Assembly (NCBI RefSeq): GCF_014696675.1
Contig: NZ_JACJQN010000008.1
Location: 124,001 to 188,000, forward strand
Direction of reading: 5' to 3'
Source: Phormidium tenue FACHB-1052
GTDB taxonomy: Bacteria > Cyanobacteriota > Cyanobacteriia > Phormidesmidales > Phormidesmidaceae
Length of the DNA: 64,000 nucleotides
Shown here: positions 28,112-37,224 of the stretch, piece after piece
Numbering within the stretch: the first letter of the stretch is position 1
Layout: the number at the start of each line of letters is the position of its first letter
Program-made: the position numbers and the translations under genes
The notes under the pieces: model-generated
Database searches by the model: none
The model's input: the letters and a program-made list of their open reading frames with translations, nothing else
Told to the model about the DNA's origin: nothing

Positions 28112-30490
28112 TTAGGGCGTGCAGCGACCCGCTTGGGCCGGGGTGACTAGCTTTAGCAACGTGCCTGCCCCATAGATCTGGCGAGTCTGCACCCAGCCCT
28201 CTTCCCCCGGAGCCAACAGGCGTTGGCCCAGCTTAGGGGCGGTAGGCAGGGCAGAAGGGGGTTGATTGGTTTCCTGAGGTTGTTGGTCAAGGGACTCGCC
28301 CGAGGGAATTGAGCAGACCCGCAGTCGCACCCAATCGACATTGTCCGCCGTGGTTTGGCGACTGACAACCCTAAGGACACTGCCTGTGGCTACGGCTCGA
28401 GTCTCTTCCGCCGCACTCAAGGCAGGCTGTTGGCCTAGCTGTAGCAGTTCACTGTTGCCGGTTGCACTCAAAGGCGGGGCAGATTGCCAAAAGGAGCCAA
28501 CCGCGATCTCAACAATGGCGGCCAAGGCGGCCTCTGGCAGCGGTCGCCCCGTCAGGGCCGGTCCCAACCCTGAGGAGGCCATTGGCCGGAAAGCAACAGC
28601 CTCGGAGGAACTGCGGTTCAAGGCTAGGCCCACGCCTGCTAGCGCGGCGAGCACTATACCAACGCCCCCCAAAAAGGGCACCCAGGGAAAGCCTGACCGA
28701 CTGGGGACTGGGGTTGGATCGGCTGGGGAGACTGGAGCCACCAGCCGGGTTGACGGCGTTACGGCTGCACCGTCGGCAACGGGAGCCCTGAGAACGCTGG
28801 GAATAGCATGGTCTGCCTGCCGTAGGGAGCCCCCCGGTAGGATCGGCAGCGGGCCGAGCTGGGGCATAAACCGCATTAGCCCAACGGTGACGTTATCGTG
28901 GCCATTGAGCCGATTCGCCTGCTGAATCAGGGCGGCTACCACCGGGCTGAGAGGGCTAGCGGCAGTTGTTAGAGGCGCTACCAGGTAGGGCGCGAGGATT
29001 TCGACGCGATCGTAGTCGCTGAGACCATCAGAGCAGAGCAGTAGCACCGTCGGGTCGTCGAGCAGCAGGTGCTGTACGGAGGGGTATAGCTGCCCCGAGT
29101 CGCTAATGCCCAACGCCTGAATAAGCGCCCCACCGCTGGGCAGCTGGACGGCCTCTGAGTAGAGGGCATAGCCCATTTGGGCTTCTCGGGAAGCAACGTC
29201 GTCGTCAACGGTGATTTGGTAGCAGGTGTAGGGGCTGATTCGGTAAGCGCGACTGTCGCCAATGTGGGCGATGGACACGTAGGGGAAATGTACTAGGGCC
29301 ACTACTACTGTGGTGCCCATACGGGCGCGGGCTGAGCGATTCTCGTCGTTGTTGCGGGCAGAGATGGCATCGTTAGCCAAAATGAGCGCCTGTCTGAGAC
29401 GCTGGGCGATCGCCCCCGGAGACGGGTAAGCCTGCTGAGTGAGGGGTTCTAACTCCTGCTGAAGCAGCTTAATGGCTGTTTGGGAGGCCACATTGCCCTG
29501 TTCATGGCCACCAATGCCGTCGCACACCAGCAGCAGCGGCAGGGTCTCAACGCTGTCCGCTGAGACCGGTAGGCGCTGCTGGTGGGGGTCTTTTTCGGGA
29601 TAGCAGGCGTCTTCGTTGCGATCGCGGCTCGGCCCCTGGTCTGTATCTGCCGCCCAATCCACGGTCACTTGCAACCCCTGAGCCAGGGTATGAATGGCTC
29701 CCTCTAACTCAGCTACAAGCTCTTGATCGGAGGCTAATTTCCCCTCTTTGAGGGCCTTACACAGCCAGCTAAGGTAGGGGCGCACCTGGGGTTGAGCCGT
29801 AGCCACCAGCGACTGCCACCGCTGGCTTAGCTGGACCAGGGTAGGGCTAGGATCGTCGGCTACCAGCGTGGTGAGCCGCAGCAGCGCACCATCTATCCGC
29901 AGGTCGTCGAGTTCTAGAAGGGTGGTAGCTAGCTGCTCTTCTGCCAGAATCGGCCACAGAGCGGCTACCTGCCGTAGCCAGTTAAGCTGCTGCAACGGCG
30001 AACCCTCTGGCCACCGCTGAGCTAGGGAAGGTAGGATAGCGGCTTCGATTTTCCCTTGCCCAGGAAGGAAACTTTTCCCGTCAACGGCCTGGGAATGTAG
30101 CCGCATAGCGATGGGAGCGCTGTCCAAGAGCAGCACCGTGGCCGATAGCCCAGTTTGCTCTGACGTTAGGTAGGCATAGGGGCGAGGAACCTGCTGAGCC
30201 AGGTGAAACAGCTTTAGGTAAGCCATTACCGGGGCCGGAATTTTTTCTAGAGTAGGGGGAGGGGTGTCGGGCCGCGTGTCGAGCCAGATTTGATGTTTCC
30301 CCTGGGGCCGTTTTTGACCCTCGCCCCAGACCAAAAAGCGCCCGGCGATCAATGTGCCAGAGCGCCCCGTGAGCGGCCCATCGCCGACTGCCAGCAAAAA
30401 GCGATACAGCAGGGGAGTTTGGCAAACCTTGCAGTGGCTGGCAGGGGGGGGCGACACCGACCGACAGGATGGATTAGAGCACTGGATCAC
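28112..30490 (-). CDS. PP2C-type protein phosphatase with zinc ribbon, TM segment and SH3-like tail
   Basis: This 792-residue protein dephosphorylates Ser/Thr residues. An N-terminal zinc ribbon uses CSNPSC (4-9) and CKVC (20-23). A helical region (about 75-270) follows, then a PP2C domain (about 275-545) with the metal-binding residues in RNED (291-294), DGIGGHE (324-330), GDSRAYR (411-417), CSDGLSD (486-492) and GHDN (530-533), so it should be active. One transmembrane segment lies at 602-624, and the remainder has an SH3b-like pattern ending in EEGWVQTRQIYG. The catalytic domain should be cytosolic and the tail periplasmic. It is the first gene of the four-gene run. Confidence 0.88.
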   Translation of the reverse strand: MIQCSNPSCRSVSPPPASHCKVCQTPLLYRFLLAVGDGPLTGRSGTLIAGRFLVWGEGQKRPQGKHQIWLDTRPDTPPPTLEKIPAPVMAYLKLFHLAQQVPRPYAYLTSEQTGLSATVLLLDSAPIAMRLHSQAVDGKSFLPGQGKIEAAILPSLAQRWPEGSPLQQLNWLRQVAALWPILAEEQLATTLLELDDLRIDGALLRLTTLVADDPSPTLVQLSQRWQSLVATAQPQVRPYLSWLCKALKEGKLASDQELVAELEGAIHTLAQGLQVTVDWAADTDQGPSRDRNEDACYPEKDPHQQRLPVSADSVETLPLLLVCDGIGGHEQGNVASQTAIKLLQQELEPLTQQAYPSPGAIAQRLRQALILANDAISARNNDENRSARARMGTTVVVALVHFPYVSIAHIGDSRAYRISPYTCYQITVDDDVASREAQMGYALYSEAVQLPSGGALIQALGISDSGQLYPSVQHLLLDDPTVLLLCSDGLSDYDRVEILAPYLVAPLTTAASPLSPVVAALIQQANRLNGHDNVTVGLMRFMPQLGPLPILPGGSLRQADHAIPSVLRAPVADGAAVTPSTRLVAPVSPADPTPVPSRSGFPWVPFLGGVGIVLAALAGVGLALNRSSSEAVAFRPMASSGLGPALTGRPLPEAALAAIVEIAVGSFWQSAPPLSATGNSELLQLGQQPALSAAEETRAVATGSVLRVVSRQTTADNVDWVRLRVCSIPSGESLDQQPQETNQPPSALPTAPKLGQRLLAPGEEGWVQTRQIYGAGTLLKLVTPAQAGRCTP

Positions 30491-30667
30491 GATCCGTTTG
30501 AGGTAGGTAAACAGCTCTTAATCTCTCATGGTATCTAACCCCAGCCGATTCAATGCCAGAATCTTTAGCCCCAGCCTAGCTAACCTCGACAGCGACAGGT
30601 CTAGAGCAATACCTTACCTATATCTTCCACGGCGGTTATCGCCTAGGGGAGGGTGCCAGGGATAGCC

Positions 30668-31015
30668 CTAGCTAGCTGATTTATCGGCCTCAACCCGAGG
30701 CAGCCCCATGCTGTAATTGAGGGCGCGGCTTTTGAGGTTGTAGCTAATGGCTCCCTGCTGCAGGAGCTGCCGGATAAAATGCTCTAGATCGGAGCCGATG
30801 CGGCGCAGGTTATAGTCGGTCAAGTCTTCTCCAGCAGCGGCATCAACGAGGCGATCAAACTCGGCATAGACGGCCTTTATGGCATCGTCAGACCAGTTGA
30901 ACTCGTTGTCGGGGTCAATGTCTAGGGTGAGCTTGTCGTCGCTGGGCACCAGCTCGTTGTTGGCAACAATGGCGGTGTAAATATGAACGTGCCGAGTGGT
31001 CGATTTAAGCATCAT
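30668..31015 (-). CDS. ndhM: NDH-1 subunit M
   Basis: NdhM is an oxygenic-photosynthesis-specific subunit of the hydrophilic arm of cyanobacterial NDH-1. The protein has the family sequence [14 protein letters not shown] at the start, then [13 protein letters not shown] and [18 protein letters not shown], and ends near [10 protein letters not shown]. The open frame extends 31 codons upstream, but family members start at MLKSTT, so I use the Met pair at 31015/31012 (115 or 114 aa). It lies about 97 bases downstream of gloB on the same strand. Confidence 0.92.
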   Translation of the reverse strand: MMLKSTTRHVHIYTAIVANNELVPSDDKLTLDIDPDNEFNWSDDAIKAVYAEFDRLVDAAAGEDLTDYNLRRIGSDLEHFIRQLLQQGAISYNLKSRALNYSMGLPRVEADKSAS

Positions 31016-31111
31016 GGCCAGGTGTCGCCCTTCTAAATAGGTATGCTCTAGGGTGGCTTTACCCCAGAATGTGCTGTTGTGATTGTATAGCAACCGTTCC
31101 CTGGCCAAAGC

Positions 31112-31885
31112 CTAAAACAGGTCTTTTTTGCCTCTCAGCCGGGCAAAGGTCTGCACCATTGAGGTGCTGTTCATCGCCTGCTGTAGGCTGGCATCATCCC
31201 ACCGCAGGAAGGGGTTGGTCTGTTTTTCGAACCCTAGCTCGGTGGGCACCGTGGGTTGGTCTTGGGCGCGGGTCGCCTGTACCTGTTGCAGCCGCTGTTG
31301 CAGGGCAGCATTGGTGCCATCCACGGTAACGGCAAATTTGAGGTTGTTTAGCGTGTACTCGTGGGCGCACCACACTCTGGTGGTGTCGGGCAGCTGACGC
31401 AGCTTGCCCAGCGACTCAAGCATCTGCTGGGGGGTGCCCTCAAATAGACGACCGCAGCCCCCAGCAAACAGGGTGTCGCCGCAGAAGAGTTCTCCCCAAT
31501 CGTTGGGTGTGGCCGGAGCGATGTAGTAGGCGATGTGGGCGCGGGTGTGACCGGGTACAAACATAACCTCGGCTTGGCAGTCGCAAATCGCTACCCGATC
31601 GCCCTCCTGCAAAAAGTGGGTCTGCCCCGGAATGCGGCCCCGATCTTCGAGGCCACCGTAGACCTGGGCCTGGGGAAATCGCTCTAGCAACTGACGGTTG
31701 CCGCCGACATGGTCACTGTGGTGGTGGGTGTTAAAAATGGCCGTTAGCGTTGCGCCCAGCTCCTCTAGGGTATGGAGCACCGGCTCGGCATCGCCGGGGT
31801 CAACTACGGCGGCCTGGCCCTGCTCAGCATCGTGGAGCACAAAGATGTAATTGTCGCGGAAGGCCGCTACCCGGTGAATATCCAT
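31112..31885 (-). CDS. gloB: Hydroxyacylglutathione hydrolase (glyoxalase II)
   Basis: GloB hydrolyses S-D-lactoylglutathione to D-lactate and glutathione in methylglyoxal detoxification. The 257-residue metallo-beta-lactamase-fold protein has the dinuclear metal motif [10 protein letters not shown], the later His in VPGHTRAHI, Asp in [18 protein letters not shown], and the substrate-binding [13 protein letters not shown] region. Length and motifs match the family. It is transcribed in the direction of ndhM and may share a transcript with it. Confidence 0.94.
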   Translation of the reverse strand: MDIHRVAAFRDNYIFVLHDAEQGQAAVVDPGDAEPVLHTLEELGATLTAIFNTHHHSDHVGGNRQLLERFPQAQVYGGLEDRGRIPGQTHFLQEGDRVAICDCQAEVMFVPGHTRAHIAYYIAPATPNDWGELFCGDTLFAGGCGRLFEGTPQQMLESLGKLRQLPDTTRVWCAHEYTLNNLKFAVTVDGTNAALQQRLQQVQATRAQDQPTVPTELGFEKQTNPFLRWDDASLQQAMNSTSMVQTFARLRGKKDLF

Positions 31886-32115
31886 TGGGGACTCCTGGCT
31901 GTGAACTGGTTTTTCCGTAACTTTTCTGTGGAATCCCTGCCGTTGCCCAAGCTTTAATACAGGTTTACTGAATCTTCACTAGTCGCTCAACCGTAGTGTC
32001 TAGAGATTGGGCATGCTGAAGGAAGCATGAAATTGTAGCAAGGGCTACAGCGCAGCCTGCGGTATGACCCAGCTAGCTTCTACTATCGTCACTCCTGAAT
32101 CGAGGATTTGCAATC

Positions 32116-32313
32116 ATGGTGTCGTCTCTACCTGCCCCAGATATTCAGTCGCTTGTTAGCGTTGCCATAGAGCAAGGGACGTTGAGCCGCCGCGACCATC
32201 TGAGCCTATCGACGGCGATGTTGAGCAATCCGCTGCTGACTGCCCGCGATCGCCAGTACATCAACCAAGTGTTTGATAGTATTCGCTCTGGGCGAGTGCG
32301 CTTGGCCGACTAA
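32116..32313 (+). CDS. Small conserved cyanobacterial-type protein (65 aa)
   Basis: This 65-residue protein is helical and soluble, with the pattern LSRRDHLSLSTAMLSNP...LTARDRQYINQVFDSIRSGRVRL. I recognise this style from small conserved cyanobacterial hypotheticals but cannot name a function. The ATG at 32116 has a clear upstream gap of 230 bases, and a strong Rho-independent terminator at 32339-32370 follows, so it is probably a monocistronic gene with its own promoter. Confidence 0.75.
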   Translation: MVSSLPAPDIQSLVSVAIEQGTLSRRDHLSLSTAMLSNPLLTARDRQYINQVFDSIRSGRVRLAD

Positions 32314-32338
32314 GCTTTTTCCCAATTGAGCACCGCTG

Positions 32339-32370
32339 CGCCCTGGCTAGCCCCAGGGCGTTTTGCTTTT
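32339..32370 (+). terminator. Rho-independent terminator after the 65-aa gene
   Basis: An 8-bp GC-rich stem, CGCCCTGG (32339-32346) with CCAGGGCG (32353-32360), has a six-base loop and is followed by TTTTGCTTTT. Confidence 0.9.
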
Positions 32371-32418
32371 ACAATCTAGGGTCGATAGAGCTGCGGTAAG
32401 CTACGGGGTGGCCGTGTT

Positions 32419-33522
32419 TTGGGGCCACGTTTAGATTTAGAGATTCAGCGGTTAACACCTGTGCGTCAAAACCGCCCTCGCTATGGCGAAACGACTGTTG
32501 AAGAAAGCTACCGGCGCACCCGGCAACACCTGACTCGCGGGGCGATCGCCCTGGGCTGTGTGATGGTGTCGGGGGTGTGCTGGTATCACTTTGTGGAGGG
32601 GTGGAGCTGGCTAGACTCGGTCTACATGGCGGTGATCACCCTCTCGACTGTTGGCTTTGGCGAAACCAACCCGCTGAGCCCCAGGGGCCGCCTGTTTACT
32701 ATTCTGCTGATCATGACGGGGGTCGGCGTGATTGCCTATATCCTCAACAATCTTACCGAGGCGATCGTGCAGGGGCACTTTCAAGCCGGGTTTCGCTCAC
32801 TTAAACGGCGCAGATTTATGGAATCTATGCAGGGTCACTACATTATCTGCGGTCTGGGCCGCACGGGTCGCCAGGTCGCCACCGAGTTTTTTGCAGAAAA
32901 TATTCCGTTTGTGGTGGTTGACTCTGAAGATAGCGCAGTGCAGCGGGCCCAGCAGTTGGGATATATCACGCTTCAGGGTGACGCCACCCAAGATCAGGTG
33001 TTGCTCCAGGCTGGGGTAGAACGGGCCCGCTGTCTGGTGGCGGCCCTACCCTCTGATGCCGAAAACCTCTACATTGTGCTCTCAGCCAAAACCCTATCGC
33101 CCGATATTCGCACCATTGCCCGAGCCAGCAGCGAAGAGGCCATTCTCAAGCTTCAGCGGGGCGGGGCCGATGTGGTGGTGTCGCCCTACATTACCGGCGG
33201 CAAGCGGATGGCGGCGGCAGCCCTGCGGCCCCAGGTGGTCGATTTCTTAGACGGCATTCTCACCGGGGCCGAGCGCACGGTCTATGTCGAGGAATTTTTG
33301 CTGCTGCCCGAGAGCTGTCCGATTATTGGCAAAACCCTGGCTGAGGCGCAGCTGGGTCGTCAGTCTGGGGCACTGATTTTGGCTATTCGCCGGAACGGTG
33401 GGGTGCTGATTTTTGCCCCCAGTGCTGACACTCGCCTTTACCCCGGCGACATGGTGATTAGCATGGGCAACGTCGATCAGCTGCGGCTGCTAAGCCAAAT
33501 CATCAGCCCTATTGTGCGGTAG
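32419..33522 (+). CDS. Two-TM potassium channel with RCK (TrkA-N/TrkA-C) domains
   Basis: This MthK-like ion channel subunit has two transmembrane helices around a pore loop with the selectivity filter TVGFGE, then a Rossmann-type RCK domain with GLGRTGRQVATEFF and a C-terminal TrkA-C domain. Such channels pass K+ and are gated by ligands bound to the RCK domain. The filter has Phe instead of the usual Tyr (GFG versus GYG), which occurs in some channels. The frame starts at TTG 32419 (367 aa); GTG at 32461 is a plausible alternative. It is convergent with the Uma2-family gene. Confidence 0.88.
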   Translation: MGPRLDLEIQRLTPVRQNRPRYGETTVEESYRRTRQHLTRGAIALGCVMVSGVCWYHFVEGWSWLDSVYMAVITLSTVGFGETNPLSPRGRLFTILLIMTGVGVIAYILNNLTEAIVQGHFQAGFRSLKRRRFMESMQGHYIICGLGRTGRQVATEFFAENIPFVVVDSEDSAVQRAQQLGYITLQGDATQDQVLLQAGVERARCLVAALPSDAENLYIVLSAKTLSPDIRTIARASSEEAILKLQRGGADVVVSPYITGGKRMAAAALRPQVVDFLDGILTGAERTVYVEEFLLLPESCPIIGKTLAEAQLGRQSGALILAIRRNGGVLIFAPSADTRLYPGDMVISMGNVDQLRLLSQIISPIVR

Positions 33523-33539
33523 ACAAGCGCTCCGATCAC

Positions 33540-34163
33540 TCACTGAAGCCCCTGGCGAAAGGCTCTGGCGGCAGCAAGGGGGTTAGGGTTTTGCAGGCAG
33601 TGGGTCAACAGGTCAATATCTAAATTGGGCAGCAGCTCGCTGCGGGTAATGGGTTCATAGCCAGCGGTAGCGGTGAACTGAGCTGGGGTGTCTGCTCGGC
33701 GGTGGTAGATGGCCAGCCGCTCATTTTGCCAAAACCAAACTTCACGCACGCCTAGGCGGCGATAGAGTTCTAAACGGTCAATGCTGCCGCTGGTGACAAT
33801 CACTTCGATCGCCAGATCAGGGAAGTCCTTATCTGACCCAATGCAGTAGCTTTCGTCGGGTTCGCCCCCCGCCTGCCTCTCTGGCCGACGCAGGGTGGTC
33901 GACCCCATGGGGAAGTATTCGGTATTGGTTTCTAGAAAGTAGATCAACAGCAAATCCCCAATGCGGGTCTTGCCGCTCTCATGGCGACGGCTGGGAGCCA
34001 CAATCTCCAAATCTCCCGCTAAGAAATGCACTCGATAGGGAGACTGTTCCCCCAAATCGGCTAGCAGTGCTTCGTACTGCTGCCAAGATATCTGGCTAAA
34101 GACCCGCCGTTCTTCTGAGTCCTTTAGGGCTAACCGATTCGAGACTTCATTGAGGAGGAACAT
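33540..34163 (-). CDS. Uma2 family (DUF820) PD-(D/E)XK nuclease-like protein
   Basis: This 207-residue protein belongs to the Uma2 family, which is greatly expanded in cyanobacteria. The restriction-endonuclease fold is indicated by the core DFPDLAIEVIVTSG, which carries the acidic residues, and the following RLGVREVWFW. Whether these proteins cut DNA in vivo is not established, and many are linked to mobile or regulatory contexts. It starts 14 bases after the end of ileS on the same strand, so it may be read from the same transcript. Confidence 0.82.
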   Translation of the reverse strand: MFLLNEVSNRLALKDSEERRVFSQISWQQYEALLADLGEQSPYRVHFLAGDLEIVAPSRRHESGKTRIGDLLLIYFLETNTEYFPMGSTTLRRPERQAGGEPDESYCIGSDKDFPDLAIEVIVTSGSIDRLELYRRLGVREVWFWQNERLAIYHRRADTPAQFTATAGYEPITRSELLPNLDIDLLTHCLQNPNPLAAARAFRQGLQ

Positions 34164-34177
34164 CCCACCGATCTCTT

Positions 34178-37099
34178 TTAGAACGTACCAGCCAGAGCTT
34201 CAACGCAGCGATCGCAGATCGTCGGATCCTCACTGCTTTCACCAACATGGGTCGAGTAGTTCCAGCAGCGATCGCACTTCTCACCCTCGGCATCCACTAC
34301 GCCAATCCCCAGGGCGTCGGACTCACTACTGCACTTAACGCCAGCAAGGGCGTCAGGAGAGTGCAACACCTCGACCTGAGAGACAAGGAAGAGATAGCGC
34401 AGTTCATCTACGTGGTTAGAGTCGGGGGCGATCGCATCGGTAGGATTCATCGCCGCCAGCTTCGCCCGCAGGTCGGGATCGGCCACGTACAGCAGCGCTT
34501 TAGCTTCCAGCGAAGAGCCAATATCCTTAGCGGTGCGGGCCTGCTCTAGTACCCGGTTCACCTCCTGGCGCACGGTGCGAATTTGGCTCCAGGTTTCAGC
34601 CAGCTCCGGCTGCTGCCACTGATCGTCCATCTGCACCCAAGCCGCTTGAAACACCGATTTATGGGCGGTGGGGTAGGGCAGGTTTTGCCAGATGTCTTCG
34701 GCCATGTGGGAGAGCACCGGGGCAATCGAGCGGGCTAGGTTTTCGATCGCAATCGCCAGCACCGTCTGACAGCTGCGGCGGCGGAAGGAATCTGCCGCGC
34801 TGATGTACAGCCGATCTTTAGCGGTGTCGAGGTAGAAGTTCGACAGATCGACGGCGCAGAAATTCTGCACGGTTTGGAAGAACCGGAAGAACTGGTAGGT
34901 TTCAAAGGCATCGGTGATGTCGGCAAACACCTCAGTCATGCGATGCAGCATGTAGCGATCGAGCTCGGGCAGCTGGTCGTAGGGCACCGCGTCTTTAGCG
35001 GGGTCGAAGTCGTGCAGGTTGCCCAGCAAAAACCGCGCCGTGTTGCGAATCTTGCGATACACATCCGACATCTGCTTGAGGATGTTGCCCCCCAGGGGCA
35101 CGTCGGAGGAATAGTCCACCGACGACACCCAGAGCCGCAGCACGTCGGCTCCGTAGGGCGGCTCTTGCTTCTGGTTCTTGCCGCCGTTGATCACAATTGC
35201 CGGATCCACCACGTTGCCGATGGATTTGCTCATCTTGCGGCCCTGCTCGTCGAGGGCAAAGCCGTGGGTGAGCACGGTCTTGTAGGGGGCGCAGCCATTT
35301 ACCGCCACACTGGTTAACAGACTCGACTGAAACCAGCCCCGGTGCTGGTCAGAGCCCTCCAGATACATATCCACCGGGTATTCCAGCTCGCCGCGCTGCT
35401 GGGCCACCGCTGCCCAGGACGAGCCGGAGTCGAACCAGACATCCATGGTGTCGGTGCCCTTGCGGTAGGTGTGCCCGTTGTTGCGGTACTGCTCTGGCAA
35501 GAGTTCCGCTTCGGACAGCTCCCACCAGGCGTCGGAGCCTTTTTCGGCAAAGATGGCCTTGATGTGGGCCAGAGTAACTTCGTTGAGCAGAGGCTCGCCC
35601 GTGGCCTCGTCGTAGAACACCGGAATCGGCATGCCCCAAGTGCGCTGGCGCGAGATGCACCAGTCGGAGCGATCGCCCACCATGGCCGTGATCCGGTTTT
35701 CGCCTGTGGCCGGAATCCACTGCACCGACTGAATCGCCTTCAGCGCCTCGTCGCGGAAGCCTTCGACAGAGGCAAACCACTGCTCGGTGGCGCGGTAGAT
35801 GGTGGGCTGCTTGGTGCGCCAGTCGTAGGGATACTTGTGGACGTAGGGTTCCTGCTTGAGCAGAGAACCAGCCTTATCTAATGCTTCGATCACCGCTGGG
35901 TTGGCGTCCTTGAGGACGTTGAGCCCCTCGAAGGGGCCAGCCTCGGCGGTCATGTCGCCCTTTTCATCCACGGGGCAGAGCACGGGCAGGCCGTAGCGCT
36001 GACCCACCTTAAAGTCTTCGTCGCCGTGACCAGGAGCGGTGTGTACTAGGCCAGTACCGGATTCAGTGGTGACGTAGTCGCCGCCGATCAAGATGGGGCT
36101 GGTGCGATCGAACAGGGGATGGCGGTAGGTGGAGTGCTCCAGCGCCGCGCCTTTGATCTCCGCTTTCACCGTTAGTTCAGAGCCGAGCACCTGGGCCATG
36201 CGATCGCACAAATCCTTAGCGATCAGCAGGTACTTAAATGGCTTCCCAGACGCCACCTCTACTACGGCGTAGGTCAGCTCCCCATTCACGGCCACGCCCA
36301 GGTTAGCGGGAATCGTCCAGGGAGTCGTCGTCCAGATTGCCACGCCCAGCTCATCCAGGTATGGCTCCAGCACCGTCTTCGCGTCAGGGGAGGCACTGAC
36401 CATCGGGAAAGCCGCGTAGATGCTGGGAGAAGTGTGGCCTTCGGGATACTCTAGCTCGGCCTCGGCCAGGGCCGTCTGCGAGGTCGGGCTCCAGTGCACA
36501 GACTTAAGGCCACGGTAGATATAGCCCTTCAGGTACATCTGCCCAAACACCTCGATCTGAGCCGCTTCGTACTCCGGGGAGAGAGTTGTGTAGGGGTGAT
36601 CCCAGTCGCCCCAAATGCCGTAGCGCTTAAAGCTCTCCCGCTGGCGATCGATGGTTTTGAGGGCAAAGGCCTTAGCCTTGTAGCGCAGCTTGATCGGCGT
36701 CAGGTTAGCCCGCGCCTCCGGATCCATCGCCTGGAGCACCTTCAGCTCGATCGGCAGGCCGTGGCAGTCCCAGCCGGGCACATAGCGCACCTTGCGGCCC
36801 TTGAGCAGTTGGTACTTGTTGATCGTGTCTTTCAAAATCTTGTTGAGGGCGTGGCCAATGTGCAGGTCGCCGTTGGCATAGGGCGGCCCGTCGTGCAGCA
36901 CAAAAATCTCGCCGGGGTTGCTGGTCGACAGAGTTTCGTAGATCTGGTTTTCAGCCCAAAATGCTTGAATCTCAGGCTCGCGCTGGGTAGCGTTGGCCCG
37001 CATATCAAAACTGGTCTGGGGGAGAAGAACGGTATCTTTGTAGCTTTTGGAGTCTGTCACAGCCGGAGGTTGACTAAAGGTAAAGAACGCTCGCGCCAT
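34178..37099 (-). CDS. ileS: Isoleucyl-tRNA synthetase
   Basis: IleS charges tRNA-Ile. The protein has the class I HIGH motif in GDLHIGHALNK, a complete CP1 editing domain, the KMSKS loop in GRKMSKSIGNVVDP and a C-terminal zinc finger with two CxxC pairs (CDRC and CDRC in the last 35 residues). The frame is open to 37153. ATG at 37099 gives 973 residues, while GTG at 37060 (reading TDSKSYKDTV after the start) matches the usual cyanobacterial N-terminus best. I saw no strong ribosome binding site for either. Confidence 0.95.
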   Translation of the reverse strand: MARAFFTFSQPPAVTDSKSYKDTVLLPQTSFDMRANATQREPEIQAFWAENQIYETLSTSNPGEIFVLHDGPPYANGDLHIGHALNKILKDTINKYQLLKGRKVRYVPGWDCHGLPIELKVLQAMDPEARANLTPIKLRYKAKAFALKTIDRQRESFKRYGIWGDWDHPYTTLSPEYEAAQIEVFGQMYLKGYIYRGLKSVHWSPTSQTALAEAELEYPEGHTSPSIYAAFPMVSASPDAKTVLEPYLDELGVAIWTTTPWTIPANLGVAVNGELTYAVVEVASGKPFKYLLIAKDLCDRMAQVLGSELTVKAEIKGAALEHSTYRHPLFDRTSPILIGGDYVTTESGTGLVHTAPGHGDEDFKVGQRYGLPVLCPVDEKGDMTAEAGPFEGLNVLKDANPAVIEALDKAGSLLKQEPYVHKYPYDWRTKQPTIYRATEQWFASVEGFRDEALKAIQSVQWIPATGENRITAMVGDRSDWCISRQRTWGMPIPVFYDEATGEPLLNEVTLAHIKAIFAEKGSDAWWELSEAELLPEQYRNNGHTYRKGTDTMDVWFDSGSSWAAVAQQRGELEYPVDMYLEGSDQHRGWFQSSLLTSVAVNGCAPYKTVLTHGFALDEQGRKMSKSIGNVVDPAIVINGGKNQKQEPPYGADVLRLWVSSVDYSSDVPLGGNILKQMSDVYRKIRNTARFLLGNLHDFDPAKDAVPYDQLPELDRYMLHRMTEVFADITDAFETYQFFRFFQTVQNFCAVDLSNFYLDTAKDRLYISAADSFRRRSCQTVLAIAIENLARSIAPVLSHMAEDIWQNLPYPTAHKSVFQAAWVQMDDQWQQPELAETWSQIRTVRQEVNRVLEQARTAKDIGSSLEAKALLYVADPDLRAKLAAMNPTDAIAPDSNHVDELRYLFLVSQVEVLHSPDALAGVKCSSESDALGIGVVDAEGEKCDRCWNYSTHVGESSEDPTICDRCVEALAGTF

Positions 37100-37224
37100 T
37101 ATGGCAGATTTGGCCCGCCTGAGAATTGCTCGGGGCCGCCTCTTGTGAGTCATCTCTATACATTAGGCCAGGTTGAGGGCAATTGTCGGGTTAATCTTGG
37201 CGCTCAGATACGGAGAGAACGACC

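Noticed and set aside
31016-31108. Upstream extension of ndhM by 31 codons
   Set aside because: Family members begin at [11 protein letters not shown]; the extension is not NdhM-like.
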